Shown here one piece after another: positions 26,824 through 35,605 of a stretch of DNA of 64,000 bases; within the stretch, counting starts at the first letter, position 1; every line of letters starts with the position of its first letter. The position numbers were made by a program, and so were the translations under genes. The notes under the pieces were generated by a model that had not been told where the DNA came from, searched no databases, and worked only from the letters and a program-made list of their open reading frames with translations. Source of the DNA: Pseudobutyrivibrio xylanivorans (GTDB lineage: Bacteria; Bacillota; Clostridia; Lachnospirales; Lachnospiraceae); the NCBI RefSeq assembly GCF_010906925.1, contig NZ_VTVE01000001.1, positions 434,001-498,000 of the forward strand. Direction: 5' to 3'.

Positions 26824-27558
26824 ATGGAAACAAAATTAATAAAAGGGCTTGAGAAAATAGAAAAGAATGACATTATTGTTATCTGCCTCCCACATGCGGG
26901 GGGCGGAGCATCATTCTTTAATTCCTGGAGCAAATATTTTAAAAAGCCATATGTTATTTGCCCAGTGCAGCTGCCAGGACGTGAGGAGAGAATCGTTGAA
27001 AAGCCAATGGAGTCAATGACAGAAATTGCTAGTGAAATAGTGGATATTCTCATGACTCTAGAAAATGATTTTATTTTGTTTGGCCATAGCATGGGGACAA
27101 AGATGCTTTTTGAGGTAGAAAAATTACTTGAAAAGAAGGGCCGTATGGCAAAGCTTGCCGTAGTGTCTGCCTGCCCGCCGCCAGATAGATTAGAGTCAGA
27201 AAAAATCGCACATCTTCCGGATGACAGATTTATAGAGGCACTTTTAAATTACGATGGGATTCCTCAGGTACTACTTGAGAACAGGCAGCTGCTTGATATG
27301 TTTCTTCCTATGTTGAAAGCTGATTTTAGACTTAGCGAAGACTATGTATGTGAGGACAACACCCCAATAAAATGTCCTATATGTGCAATGGGGGCAAATC
27401 AAGATTATGACGCCTTAGAGCCGGCTATCAAGGCTTGGGCAAGTTATACTCAGGATGATTTTTCATATAGGATGTTTGAGGGTACTCACTTTTATATTAA
27501 GGAGAAAGAGCAAGAGGTGCTTAGTCAAATAAAAGAATATTTTGATAAGGTTAATTAG
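26824..27558 (+). CDS. Type II thioesterase (PchC/YbtT/GrsT-like)
   Basis: 244 residues, the family's usual length. It removes wrong or stalled acyl groups from NRPS carrier proteins. Visible: N-terminal VICLPHAGGGASFFNSW, nucleophile Ser89 in FGHSMGTKM, Asp in the MGANQDYDALEP region and His in EGTHFYIKE. It is placed in the tetR-transporter operon rather than the NRPS operon but is the natural counterpart of PchC/YbtT. The ATG follows the exporter stop by 3 bases, so translation is probably coupled. Confidence 0.9.
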   Translation: METKLIKGLEKIEKNDIIVICLPHAGGGASFFNSWSKYFKKPYVICPVQLPGREERIVEKPMESMTEIASEIVDILMTLENDFILFGHSMGTKMLFEVEKLLEKKGRMAKLAVVSACPPPDRLESEKIAHLPDDRFIEALLNYDGIPQVLLENRQLLDMFLPMLKADFRLSEDYVCEDNTPIKCPICAMGANQDYDALEPAIKAWASYTQDDFSYRMFEGTHFYIKEKEQEVLSQIKEYFDKVN

Positions 27559-27588
27559 TCGTTTAGAAATGATTTAACGGAGGGAAAA

Positions 27589-29022
27589 ATGAAAAAGAGT
27601 GAAGATACTAGAGAGATGTTGGTCTCTGGAAATATCGTTAGCACAATGCTGACACTTAGTATTCCAGCTATTCTTGGAATGGTTGTAATTGGTCTTTATA
27701 ACTTTATGGATGCGGTATTTGTAGGGCAGATGGTTAATGCTACAGCCATGACTGCTGTAAAGGTATCCTATCCATTTACACTTTTAAATAGTGGTGTTTC
27801 TACACTTATCGGTGTAGGTTCATCATCTCTTTTATCAATTGCTATTGGTAAAAAGGATAAGAAAACAATTGATGGCATCATGGGAAATCTTATGGCATTA
27901 ATTGGAATTCTTTCTGTGATTGTAATGGTTGTGGGACTTGCTTTCACACCACAGCTCCTTTCACTTAGCGGTGCTAAGGGGGACATTTTAAATGAGGCAG
28001 TAAGATACCTTCGAATAGTTTTCTGCGGTTCATTATTTGTTAACTTTGCTCAGTCAGCAAACATGGTAATGAGAGGCGAAGGAAAGCTTAAGAAGGCCAT
28101 GACATTCATGGCAATCGGTGCAATTTTAAATATCATTCTTGATCCAATTATGATTACTATTGTTGGCAAGGAAAATGGTGTTACAGGTGCTGCTTTTGCA
28201 ACTATCATTTCTCAGTTTGTTCAGGCATGCATCACTCTTTACTATTTCTTAAATAAGAGTGAGCAGATTAAGATTGGCAAGATTGGTGTAAATTCTTCAA
28301 TGGTTAAGCCAGTACTTAGCGTAGGTGTTTCTGCAATGATGATGCAGGTGCTTCAGATGGTACAGCAGACTATTATGTACAACACTGTAGAGTCATTTGG
28401 TGGTAGCAGTTGGCAGACAATCCTTGGTGCTTCACTTAGCTTGCAGGCATTTGCATTTATTCCTCTTTGGGGAATCAGCCAGGGCTTCCAGCCAGCTATC
28501 GGAACCAATTATGGTGCTAAGAAATATGACAGAATGGTAGGCTTTAACAAGGCATTTATGATTGCGGCTACAATTATTGCAGCAGTATTCTACATCCCAA
28601 TTATGTGCTTCCCTGACAAGATGCTTTCAATGTTTATCAAGGATGCAAGCGACGTTGTAGTTATGGGTGCGCCAATGCTTAGAATTCTTTTCGCCACATA
28701 TATTTCATACGGTGTTATGATTCTTGCAATCACATTCTTCCAGGCTATTGGAAAGGGAAGTATTGCAGCTATCCTTACACTTCTTCGTCAGGTAGTATTA
28801 TTCATTCCACTTGTAATATTACTTCCACGAATCAAGGCATTGGGCGTAGGCGGTGTATTCTTTGCACAGACATTTACTGATATTGTTGTAATGGTAATGG
28901 TAGTAATCTTTATGACAAGCGCATTTGCTAAAATCAGAAAAGAACTATCAGAAACAACAAATCCTCATATCGAAAGTGCTACAGAAACAGCTTCTGCAAA
29001 AGCAGAGAAGATGGAAGGTTAA
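27589..29022 (+). CDS. MATE-family efflux transporter
   Basis: 477 residues with about twelve hydrophobic helices and the MATE two-half pattern, from SIPAILGMVVIGLYNFMDAVFVG at the start to the mid-chain repeat SVGVSAMMMQVLQMVQQ. GGAGGG precedes the ATG. Last gene of the operon that starts at 22678; 30 bases after the thioesterase. MATE proteins expel small organic molecules using Na+ or H+ gradients, so it may export the metallophore or protect from it. A REP-like palindrome 22 bases after the stop may end transcription. Confidence 0.9.
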   Translation: MKKSEDTREMLVSGNIVSTMLTLSIPAILGMVVIGLYNFMDAVFVGQMVNATAMTAVKVSYPFTLLNSGVSTLIGVGSSSLLSIAIGKKDKKTIDGIMGNLMALIGILSVIVMVVGLAFTPQLLSLSGAKGDILNEAVRYLRIVFCGSLFVNFAQSANMVMRGEGKLKKAMTFMAIGAILNIILDPIMITIVGKENGVTGAAFATIISQFVQACITLYYFLNKSEQIKIGKIGVNSSMVKPVLSVGVSAMMMQVLQMVQQTIMYNTVESFGGSSWQTILGASLSLQAFAFIPLWGISQGFQPAIGTNYGAKKYDRMVGFNKAFMIAATIIAAVFYIPIMCFPDKMLSMFIKDASDVVVMGAPMLRILFATYISYGVMILAITFFQAIGKGSIAAILTLLRQVVLFIPLVILLPRIKALGVGGVFFAQTFTDIVVMVMVVIFMTSAFAKIRKELSETTNPHIESATETASAKAEKMEG

Positions 29023-29043
29023 TTAAATAGAGTCGAGTTTTTT

Positions 29044-29121
29044 TGACCCAGGGGGACGGGGGTAGTGGACCATTTTTAGTGTATTGTCAGAAAATGGTCC
29101 ACTGACTCCGTCCCCCTGGTT
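29044..29121. repeat. REP/REPIN-like palindrome, copy 3 (diverged)
   Basis: Same family as copies 1 and 2: left arm with CAGGGGGACGGGGG, right arm with CCGTCCCCCTGG, inner arms GTGGACCATTTT / AAAATGGTCCAC. Several mismatches between arms (TGACCC versus TGGTTT at the ends). Intergenic after MATE. Confidence 0.8.
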
Positions 29122-29127
29122 TATTTA

Positions 29128-29155
29128 TTGCCACACTACAAAAAAAGTGTATAAT
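29128..29155 (+). promoter_or_regulatory. Promoter of the ABC-2 transporter operon
   Basis: TTGCCA (29128-29133), 16-bp spacer, TATAAT (29150-29155), 24 bases before the ATG at 29180. Confidence 0.65.
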
Positions 29156-29179
29156 AAGAAACATGTTGGGAGAAGGCAA

Positions 29180-29971
29180 ATGAAAAAATACATGTATATT
29201 CTTAAGACTCAAATAATTAAAACCATGACATATGAGTTTAATGTCTATGGCAATATCATTATGCAGACAATCATCATGATTACCTCTGCTTATTTCTGGA
29301 AGGCTCTCTATAGAAAACAGGAAACTGTAGGAGGGGTGGATGCTGACAGTATGCTCACATACATAATCATATCTTCGTTGTTATCCGTGCTTTTAATCAC
29401 AAATGTGGAAAAAAGAATTGAACAGAGTGTAATTAAGGGAACTGTAGCCACAGATATGATGCGACCTATTAACATTTTTGGTGGGTATTTTGCTGAGGAT
29501 ATTGGAAGTATCATTGCGCTGTTTTTCCAAAACATGGTTCCCATTTTTATTATTGGTTCCTTATTTATAAAGGTGCCAAAGATGGCGGATATTTCTGCTC
29601 TGCCGTTGTTTATAATCTCAGTTGTAGAATCATTTTTGATCAACTGGCTGATTGCGGCTCTCTTTGGAATGATTGCATTTACAGCAATTAATATTGACGC
29701 TCTTATTCAGGTGAAAAAGCATCTCCTTAGACTTTTGTCTGGAAGTATTATTCCTATTTGGTTTTTCCCAGAGAAGGTGGCAAATGTCTTAGAAGCACTT
29801 CCATTTGTTTATATTTATCAATTACCGCTTTCTATCTATATAGGAAAAGGTGATAGAGCTGAACAGCTTAGGGGAATGGGAATACAGTTTGTGTGGCTGG
29901 TAATTCTTGCCGCTCTTTTCCTATATGTTCAGAAGCGTGCAACTAGAAAAGTGATGGTACAGGGAGGTTGA
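29180..29971 (+). CDS. ABC-2 type transporter permease (first)
   Basis: 263 residues from the ATG at 29180, chosen for the GGGAGAAGG ribosome site and the promoter just upstream; longer frames would run through the repeat. About six membrane segments. It resembles daunorubicin-resistance-type ABC-2 permeases. The next permease gene overlaps its stop (TGATG), and an ATPase gene follows, giving a complete exporter of two permeases and one ATPase. The substrate is unknown. It lies outside the metal-operator promoters, and its own strong promoter suggests constitutive expression. Confidence 0.75.
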   Translation: MKKYMYILKTQIIKTMTYEFNVYGNIIMQTIIMITSAYFWKALYRKQETVGGVDADSMLTYIIISSLLSVLLITNVEKRIEQSVIKGTVATDMMRPINIFGGYFAEDIGSIIALFFQNMVPIFIIGSLFIKVPKMADISALPLFIISVVESFLINWLIAALFGMIAFTAINIDALIQVKKHLLRLLSGSIIPIWFFPEKVANVLEALPFVYIYQLPLSIYIGKGDRAEQLRGMGIQFVWLVILAALFLYVQKRATRKVMVQGG

Positions 29972-30798
29972 TGATGAAAAAAGGATTTAAAGAACTGTGC
30001 CATTATATGGACGTGACGGGCCAATGTATAAAGATGGCATTTATGACAATAATAGAATACCCATCAAGCATTGCGGGATGGCTTATATCAAATCCACTCC
30101 AGTTTATTATGGGGTTTGCAATCATAAAATTCGTGGTGGAGTCCTTTGGTGAGATAAATGGATGGAACTATGGGCAGCTAGCATTTTTATATGGAATTTC
30201 AGTTATATCCCACGCTCTTTCTATGATATTTTTCGTCCAGGGATGGTTTATGGGCTACTATGTGATTTATGGAGATTTCGATCAATATTTGACCAGACCG
30301 CTCGGCGTGCTTTATCAATTCTTTTTTACAAATATAAATATATTTGGAATTACAGATCTGATACCTGGAATTATTGTATTTATTTATGGATGCGCAAAAT
30401 GTCAGCTTGCCATAACGCCACTTTTTCTGATACAGGTAATTATCATGTTGGTGGGGGCAACCCTCATAAGAGGCGGCATATATATCCTAATTGGAAGTAC
30501 ATCTTTTCACACTAGAAGTGCAGTGGATTTTGGCCAGTACACACAGGAGATAATGGACAAGACCACTATGTATCCAATATCAATGTATCCTGAAAGTATG
30601 CAGTTTATTTTGACATATTTGATTCCAGTAGGATGGGTTTCATTCTACCCGGTGTCAGCATTGCTTGGAGTTGAAAATACTGTGTTAAATGGGCTTGCAG
30701 TGCCATTTGTGACATTGGCGGTAGGGCTTGTAGTTATGATTTTAGCGGGAGCTTATTTTACATCGGGACTCAAAAAATACGAAAGTGCAGGTAACTAA
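29971..30798 (+). CDS. ABC-2 type transporter permease (second)
   Basis: About 275 residues; two ATGs at 29971 and 29974 are possible, both after GGGAGG. Hydrophobic, about six helices, with the FVQGWFMGYYVIYGDFDQYLTRPLGVLYQ segment typical of the ABC2_membrane_6 family, including the short DFDQYLTRP-type motif. Overlaps the end of the upstream permease by one base and precedes the ATPase by two bases. It should pair with the 29180 product. Confidence 0.8.
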   Translation: MMKKGFKELCHYMDVTGQCIKMAFMTIIEYPSSIAGWLISNPLQFIMGFAIIKFVVESFGEINGWNYGQLAFLYGISVISHALSMIFFVQGWFMGYYVIYGDFDQYLTRPLGVLYQFFFTNINIFGITDLIPGIIVFIYGCAKCQLAITPLFLIQVIIMLVGATLIRGGIYILIGSTSFHTRSAVDFGQYTQEIMDKTTMYPISMYPESMQFILTYLIPVGWVSFYPVSALLGVENTVLNGLAVPFVTLAVGLVVMILAGAYFTSGLKKYESAGN

Positions 30799-30800
30799 AT

Positions 30801-31766
30801 ATGATTAAAGTTGAAAATCTAAGCAAAGACTATTTACTCAAGAAAAAAGCACCTGGACTTTCAGGTGCGCTAAAGGGACTTGTAAAACGTAATTACGAAG
30901 AAATACATGCTGTTAAGGATTTATCCTTTAGCATTGGTGAGGGGGAAATAGTTGGATTTATCGGGCCAAATGGTGCAGGAAAAAGTACCACTATAAAGAT
31001 GATGGCAGGAATCTTGACACCTACAAATGGAAGTGTATATATCAATGGTGAGGATATTACAAAGCATAGAAAAGAAGTGGTAAGAAACATTGGCGTTGTA
31101 TTTGGACAGCGTTCTCAGCTCAACTGGGATCTGAGACTGGGAGAAAGTTTTGAACTGCTTAAGCACATTTACCAAATTCAGCAGAAAGACTATGAGGCCA
31201 CACTCGATGTGATGGATGAGATACTTGGCATCAAGGAACTTGTAGATAAGCCTGTACGCCAGATGTCACTAGGACAGAGAGTAAAGGGGGATTTGGTGGC
31301 AGCAATGCTACATTCTCCTAAGGTGCTATTTTTAGATGAACCAACCATTGGACTTGATGTATCATCTAAGTTTGCCCTTCGCACATTTATCAAGGAAATT
31401 AATAAAATCAAAAAGACAACAGTAATACTTACCACCCACGATTTAGGTGATATCGAGGAATTGTGTGAACGACTAATCATTATAAATCACGGTGTGATGA
31501 TGGAGGATGGAAATCTATCTCAGATAGTAGATAGAATCGCTCCATACAAAACACTTGTGGTAGAGTACTATGATGAAGCTGCACCTGAGCATGCTAGATG
31601 CGAGATGATTGAGCATGAGGGTAATATAGCAAAATACAAATTTATGAAGCAGGAAACCACTGCAGCAGAAATTATCGCCGACCTGTCCAAAGAAAAGAAT
31701 ATCAAGGATGTTTCTATTGAAGAGGCAGGTATTGATGATATCATAAAGATTGCATACGGGTCATAG
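30801..31766 (+). CDS. ABC-2 transporter ATP-binding protein
   Basis: 321 residues, single ATPase domain: Walker A GPNGAGKST (~54), FGQRSQLNWDL Q-loop, signature MSLGQRVKGDL (variant of LSGGQ), Walker B VLFLDEPTIGLD, and switch His TTHDLGDIEELC. A C-terminal extension of ~90 residues follows, usual in this DrrA/NatA-like group. It powers the two upstream permeases. No strong ribosome site; probably translated by coupling. Confidence 0.9.
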   Translation: MIKVENLSKDYLLKKKAPGLSGALKGLVKRNYEEIHAVKDLSFSIGEGEIVGFIGPNGAGKSTTIKMMAGILTPTNGSVYINGEDITKHRKEVVRNIGVVFGQRSQLNWDLRLGESFELLKHIYQIQQKDYEATLDVMDEILGIKELVDKPVRQMSLGQRVKGDLVAAMLHSPKVLFLDEPTIGLDVSSKFALRTFIKEINKIKKTTVILTTHDLGDIEELCERLIIINHGVMMEDGNLSQIVDRIAPYKTLVVEYYDEAAPEHARCEMIEHEGNIAKYKFMKQETTAAEIIADLSKEKNIKDVSIEEAGIDDIIKIAYGS

Positions 31767-31791
31767 CTAAATAGGCTATGGCTCTTTTTTT
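31762..31791 (+). terminator. Terminator of the ABC-2 operon
   Basis: CATAGC (31762-31767) / GCTATG (31775-31780) stem overlapping the stop codon, followed by GCTC and seven T. Confidence 0.75.
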
Positions 31792-31839
31792 AATAAAAGG
31801 GTAAAATAATACGAAAAAATTACTTTGAGGAGAATAATA

Positions 31840-32694
31840 ATGGATGCAAGATTAAAGAAAAATATTTTTATTGCGAAAATAGCGTTGTTGATTTTTTTGA
31901 CTGTCTTTTCATTTTTTGTGGCTTCTTCAAAGGCTGTTAAGCTACCTGTATTTGAAAAGTCTGTTTCAACATTGGAGGAATCTAAATCTGTAGTAATGAA
32001 AGTTACTGGAGCAACTATAGGATTGTCATTTATTATCTCTATGTTACCAGATGACTGGGGAACACCACTTGCAGATACAATTGCAGATTTGAATAAATAT
32101 TTTGTGTTATTGTTAGGAATGCTTTTCTTGGAAGGTCTTCTGATATCTAAGGGTATTCCAGTGACATTTAAGATTTTGGTACCTATTGCTTTAATTTTGC
32201 TGATAGCATATTTGCTGACTAATAAGAAAATATTCAAGATAATAGCAAAAAAGATTATTGTGTTATCGCTGGTTGTTATTTTTGCAGTGCCTTGCAGCAC
32301 AACTATATCTAATTGGCTGTGTAATGGTGGCATGACATATGTGAATGAAACAGTGACATCCGCAGAAGAAGGAACGGACAAAGTTGAAGACTTATCAGGT
32401 ACAGAGGCTGATAAAGGATTCTATGAGAAGATATCAGCGATTTTCAGCACTGCTATAGATGGAGTAAAAGATTTGTTTAATTATTATAAGGGCATGTTAG
32501 GCAAGTTTATTAATTCCTTGGCCATTTTGGTGGTGGCATATTTTGTTATTCCTGTAGCAACATTTTTATTATTGCTCTGGATTCTAAACCAACTATTTCA
32601 GTTTGAAGGATTTAGAGTGGGAGTTCCAAAGGTATTAAAAGTAAAGCTTGATAAAGAATCAGTCAATGAGACAGAGGTAGAGGAGGCTGAATAG
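31840..32694 (+). CDS. Membrane protein of unknown function
   Basis: 284 residues from the ATG at 31840 (GAGGAG upstream). Hydrophobic helices lie near residues 9-27, ~60, 85-105, 115-130, 145-165 and 225-255; a hydrophilic stretch with EEGTDKVEDLSGTEADK lies between the last two. I do not recognise the family. Its stop overlaps the GTG of the DUF4230-like gene, so the two probably form a complex or act together at the membrane. Confidence 0.6.
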   Translation: MDARLKKNIFIAKIALLIFLTVFSFFVASSKAVKLPVFEKSVSTLEESKSVVMKVTGATIGLSFIISMLPDDWGTPLADTIADLNKYFVLLLGMLFLEGLLISKGIPVTFKILVPIALILLIAYLLTNKKIFKIIAKKIIVLSLVVIFAVPCSTTISNWLCNGGMTYVNETVTSAEEGTDKVEDLSGTEADKGFYEKISAIFSTAIDGVKDLFNYYKGMLGKFINSLAILVVAYFVIPVATFLLLLWILNQLFQFEGFRVGVPKVLKVKLDKESVNETEVEEAE

Positions 32695-33383
32695 TGAAAA
32701 AGATATATATACTTAGAGCAATTAGTATTGCATTATTATTGGCTTCCCTTCTAATAATTATTATCTCTGTGACTAGAAAAAGTGAAAATATATCCGCTTA
32801 TGATGATGGGGTGGAAATGGTAGATCCTAACACGATTATTCTCAGCAATAGCGGTGTGAGAGTATCATTTTCCGATGTAATACTGTCAAAACCATCAGAA
32901 ACCAGAAAGCTTGTGGTATTTGAGCAGGAGGGAACAGTTAGCTATAAAATCGAAGATAGGATGTTTGATTTCTTAGATTGGGAACCATCAAAGAAATATC
33001 AAACTGTACAGTATACTGGAAAAGGTAGTTTCGTAATTGAATTGGATCAACTAGGAAAAAGCAATATAGTTGAGGATGCCCAAAATCATACAGTGACCAT
33101 TAAGATTCCACACCCAGTTTTAGACACAATAGAAATAGACCCAAACGAGGTGGAGATTGGTGATAAGCAAAGTGGATTTTTGGCCATAGGAGACATCAAG
33201 CTCACCCTGTCCGATTACAATAAAATCGAAAAAGAATTAAGAAAAAGATTAAAAGAAAAATTCGATGTCTATAGCAATGGACAACAGGCAGATGACCTGG
33301 CCTTAAAAGCAGTTTACGATATTTATTATCCTGTAGTTAAGGCGGTTGATAGCGATTATGAACTCATGATAGAGTTTATATAA
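32694..33383 (+). CDS. DUF4230-like membrane-anchored protein
   Basis: 229 residues from a GTG that overlaps the upstream stop. One N-terminal membrane helix (residues 5-25), then an extracytoplasmic domain with ISLSD-like beta pattern, KTVQYTGKGSFVIELDQLGKSNI-type strands (residues ~100-122) and IPHPVLDTIEIDP. The pattern is that of DUF4230 proteins; function unknown. Partner of the 31840 membrane protein. Confidence 0.65.
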   Translation: MKKIYILRAISIALLLASLLIIIISVTRKSENISAYDDGVEMVDPNTIILSNSGVRVSFSDVILSKPSETRKLVVFEQEGTVSYKIEDRMFDFLDWEPSKKYQTVQYTGKGSFVIELDQLGKSNIVEDAQNHTVTIKIPHPVLDTIEIDPNEVEIGDKQSGFLAIGDIKLTLSDYNKIEKELRKRLKEKFDVYSNGQQADDLALKAVYDIYYPVVKAVDSDYELMIEFI

Positions 33384-33415
33384 AATGAACCAAAAACCCC
33401 GTCCCCTAGGACCAT
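33384..33415. repeat. REP-like repeat, copy 4 (single arm)
   Basis: AAAACCCCGTCCCCTAGGACCATTTT-type arm (core CCCCGTCCCCTAGGACCA at 33397-33414) directly before the ribosome site of the next gene. The matching arm is missing apart from AAAATGAACC. Confidence 0.65.
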
Positions 33416-33433
33416 TTTAAGGAGGAAAAAGTT

Positions 33434-34102
33434 ATGAAAAATCGTACTACACAGTTAATTTACCAGACAGCATATTGTACCCTGGGCGTTGTTGGAATCG
33501 CAGCAAGCCTTGGATTCTTTGAGCATGTTTTCAGATGGGATTTTTACATTATGTATACCAATCTCAGCAATTATTTTTGCATATTCGTTATGTTTGCTGA
33601 ACTTATACAGACAGCTCGAAAAAAAGAAAATAGCTATGTAACTGTTAGCCCAGCGCTTAAGTTTATAGGTATGCTTGGAATTTTGCTAACATTTTTAGTG
33701 TTCAATATTTTGCTTGCTAATGTGCCAGGGAGAAATCCTGCAGAAAACTTTAAAATAGCAAGTGTTCTTGCCCATGTTGTGCTGCCTATTATGTACACAC
33801 TGGACTGGTTTTTATTCTATGAGAGAGGCAAGACAAAGTTATTTTATCCATTTGTTTCGGTGCTGTTTCCTATAGCTTATTTAGGCTATGTATTTATTCA
33901 TGCAGCAGCACATAGTTTTGATTCAACTATTACAAATTATCTTGGCACGGACCCACTTATCTACCCATACTTTTTCTTGAATCCAGATAGAGTGGGCAAT
34001 ATGGGAGTTTTAAAATGGTGCGTTATCTTGACAGCAATATTTGCGGTAGGTGGACTATTGTTTGTAGGCATAGATAAGCTCTTTGGACGTAGGAATAAAT
34101 AG
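33434..34102 (+). CDS. Pr6Pr-family integral membrane protein
   Basis: 222 residues with about six membrane helices and the conserved YTNLSNYFCI motif (~residue 38) and VLPIMYTLDWFLF, typical of Pr6Pr proteins related to FAR-17a/AIG1. AAGGAGG lies upstream. Function unknown in bacteria; eukaryotic relatives are lipid hydrolases. The end overlaps in position with a separate downstream frame that I start at 34149. Confidence 0.75.
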   Translation: MKNRTTQLIYQTAYCTLGVVGIAASLGFFEHVFRWDFYIMYTNLSNYFCIFVMFAELIQTARKKENSYVTVSPALKFIGMLGILLTFLVFNILLANVPGRNPAENFKIASVLAHVVLPIMYTLDWFLFYERGKTKLFYPFVSVLFPIAYLGYVFIHAAAHSFDSTITNYLGTDPLIYPYFFLNPDRVGNMGVLKWCVILTAIFAVGGLLFVGIDKLFGRRNK

Positions 34103-34148
34103 ATTTTTGGGACAATGTGCAATTCCTAAAGTAGGAGCATGGGGGACT

Positions 34149-34364
34149 ATGTTTTTTAAGAAAAAGCTAGAGAAAAAAACTTATGACAAATTAAGGAAAA
34201 AGCCTGTGATAAAGGCCAGTATTTGTACAGGAGAGCAGGTTGCTGGATTTAAGGATTTATCAACAGGGGCTTTTGAGGAAGTGATGCTGATAAAGGGCCC
34301 GGAAGATTTGGAGCAGTTTAAGGAAACCTATGGCATCACAGGAGAAATAGAAAAGATTTATTGA
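34149..34364 (+). CDS. Small conserved protein of unknown function (71 aa)
   Basis: Starts MFFKKKLEKKTYDKLRKKPVIKASICTGEQVAGF; I set the ATG at 34149 because the upstream part of the frame overlaps the previous gene and has no ribosome site. Rich in Lys/Glu. I have a sense that this is a common small Lachnospiraceae protein without assigned role. It ends just before a strong terminator. Confidence 0.55.
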   Translation: MFFKKKLEKKTYDKLRKKPVIKASICTGEQVAGFKDLSTGAFEEVMLIKGPEDLEQFKETYGITGEIEKIY

Positions 34365-34370
34365 TTAAAG

Positions 34371-34426
34371 ATGGAAATATTACTGGGAATCGGCAGAGAT
34401 TTCTTCAGTAATATTTCCATTTTTAT
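34371..34426 (+). terminator. Terminator hairpin overlapping the 3' end of the convergent gene
   Basis: 15-bp perfect stem ATGGAAATATTACTG (34371-34385) / CAGTAATATTTCCAT (34406-34420) and TTTTTATT. The right arm and loop lie within the last codons of the minus-strand gene 34380-34883, so the same DNA encodes protein on one strand and a terminator on the other. Confidence 0.8.
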
Positions 34427-34883
34427 TGTAAATAATTGTACGAGAGAGAGTATTTTCTACTGTATATGATTCGTGAATCCTAACAGTTTTTCCTGAAATA
34501 AGAAAATTCTTGTACTCGTAGTAGTCTTTTGTTATGCCAGGAAATTCTTGTGCGACCACAGAGTACTTTGTATTATCTCGATATTCTGTAGATTCGGTTT
34601 TTTGAAAAAGGAATGGCCTTAAAAATAATAGGTTTATCATTATGAGCCCGCAAAAAAGAAATCCCAAAAGAATGAAATATTTTAGTACATTTTTGGTGAT
34701 TTGCAAAATGGCTAGAACTATACAAATAAATAAGCCGATAACAATAATTTTTACGGAAAGGTCAGTAAACCAAACTCTAAATCGGAGTTTGAAGACTGAC
34801 AATATAATAGTTGTTGAAAAGTAGATAAAAATATAAATGCATGTTAAAGCTGCTAATGCATTAGAAATCTTTCTTATTTTCAT
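34380..34883 (-). CDS. Membrane protein of unknown function (167 aa)
   Basis: AAGGGG precedes the ATG at 34883. Three hydrophobic segments at ~residues 8-32, 42-62 and 68-90, then a soluble C-terminal half with TESTEYRDNTKYSVVAQEF and RTIIYNKNGNITEEIS. Not recognised. It and the gene at 34937-35458 lie on the minus strand between plus-strand operons; AT-rich codon use suggests an accessory island. Confidence 0.5.
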   Translation of the reverse strand: MKIRKISNALAALTCIYIFIYFSTTIILSVFKLRFRVWFTDLSVKIIVIGLFICIVLAILQITKNVLKYFILLGFLFCGLIMINLLFLRPFLFQKTESTEYRDNTKYSVVAQEFPGITKDYYEYKNFLISGKTVRIHESYTVENTLSRTIIYNKNGNITEEISADSQ

Positions 34884-34936
34884 AAATTTCCCCTTAGATT
34901 CACTGAGTTCTTTACTTATGCTAACATAACTTTCTA

Positions 34937-35458
34937 TTATTCGTCTGATCCAAATACAATCATAAGCATATGATTTTTGTATTCTATAAACAAAACATCA
35001 AAGACAACATATGTATAGAAATCACTTAATACATCGGTAATATCTTCGTTCAATTCTCCTTTGATTCTATAGATGTTACTTTTTTCTCCGAGATAAAATC
35101 TAACTGATTTAAAAAAATCGTCTATGTAATTATTAACATTAGGGACTTGATGTCCTGGTTCATATATTATTTTTTGGATGATAGTAGATAAATCACCTTC
35201 TATTAACTCAAGATCAAAGTTTAATTTATAGACACGTGTTACTGTTTTAATATCAAATATTTGATTGTCTAAATATTCATGTAACCTTATTCGGATGCTT
35301 TCGCATATATTAGATTTATTAGCTTTAAATACATCTGCTTCAACAGCCCAGAATTGAGGGATAATTTTTGAAAGATATGCATAAGATAATGCTGATATTG
35401 TACCTGAAAGATATGCATCAGGGCCGGGTACCGTATTATAATAATCATATACCGACAT
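34937..35458 (-). CDS. Hypothetical soluble protein (173 aa)
   Basis: AAAGGAGG precedes the ATG at 35458. No membrane helix or signal peptide. Composition Tyr/Asp/Ile-rich; starts MSVYDYYNTVPGPDAYLSG and has DVLSDFYTYVVFDVLFIEYKN near the end. No motif recognised. Probably in one unit with the membrane protein downstream (53-base gap). Immunity-like or cell-surface roles are possible but nothing supports them directly. Confidence 0.5.
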   Translation of the reverse strand: MSVYDYYNTVPGPDAYLSGTISALSYAYLSKIIPQFWAVEADVFKANKSNICESIRIRLHEYLDNQIFDIKTVTRVYKLNFDLELIEGDLSTIIQKIIYEPGHQVPNVNNYIDDFFKSVRFYLGEKSNIYRIKGELNEDITDVLSDFYTYVVFDVLFIEYKNHMLMIVFGSDE

Positions 35459-35548
35459 TATATAGCCTCCTTTTCACGCTAATTCTAAAAGAAATATTAG
35501 CATATAATTGTCGTAAAGCATATGTAGCAGTTTTTTTCGTTGATAGTG

Positions 35549-35575
35549 TATAATAGATGGTTAGAAAAGGCTAAC
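35549..35575 (+). promoter_or_regulatory. -10 box and metal-regulator-like operator (site 4)
   Basis: TATAAT (35549-35554), then GTTAG (35560-35564), AAAAGG, CTAAC (35571-35575), 30 bases before the ATG at 35606. The operator covers the expected transcription start. No convincing -35. Confidence 0.7.
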
Positions 35576-35605
35576 TGATTATTATACTAGAAGAGGAGAC
35601 GTGAC

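Noticed and set aside
34937-35458. Toxin-immunity pair with 34380-34883
   Set aside because: No toxin motif, secretion signal or known immunity fold is visible; order and strand alone are not enough.
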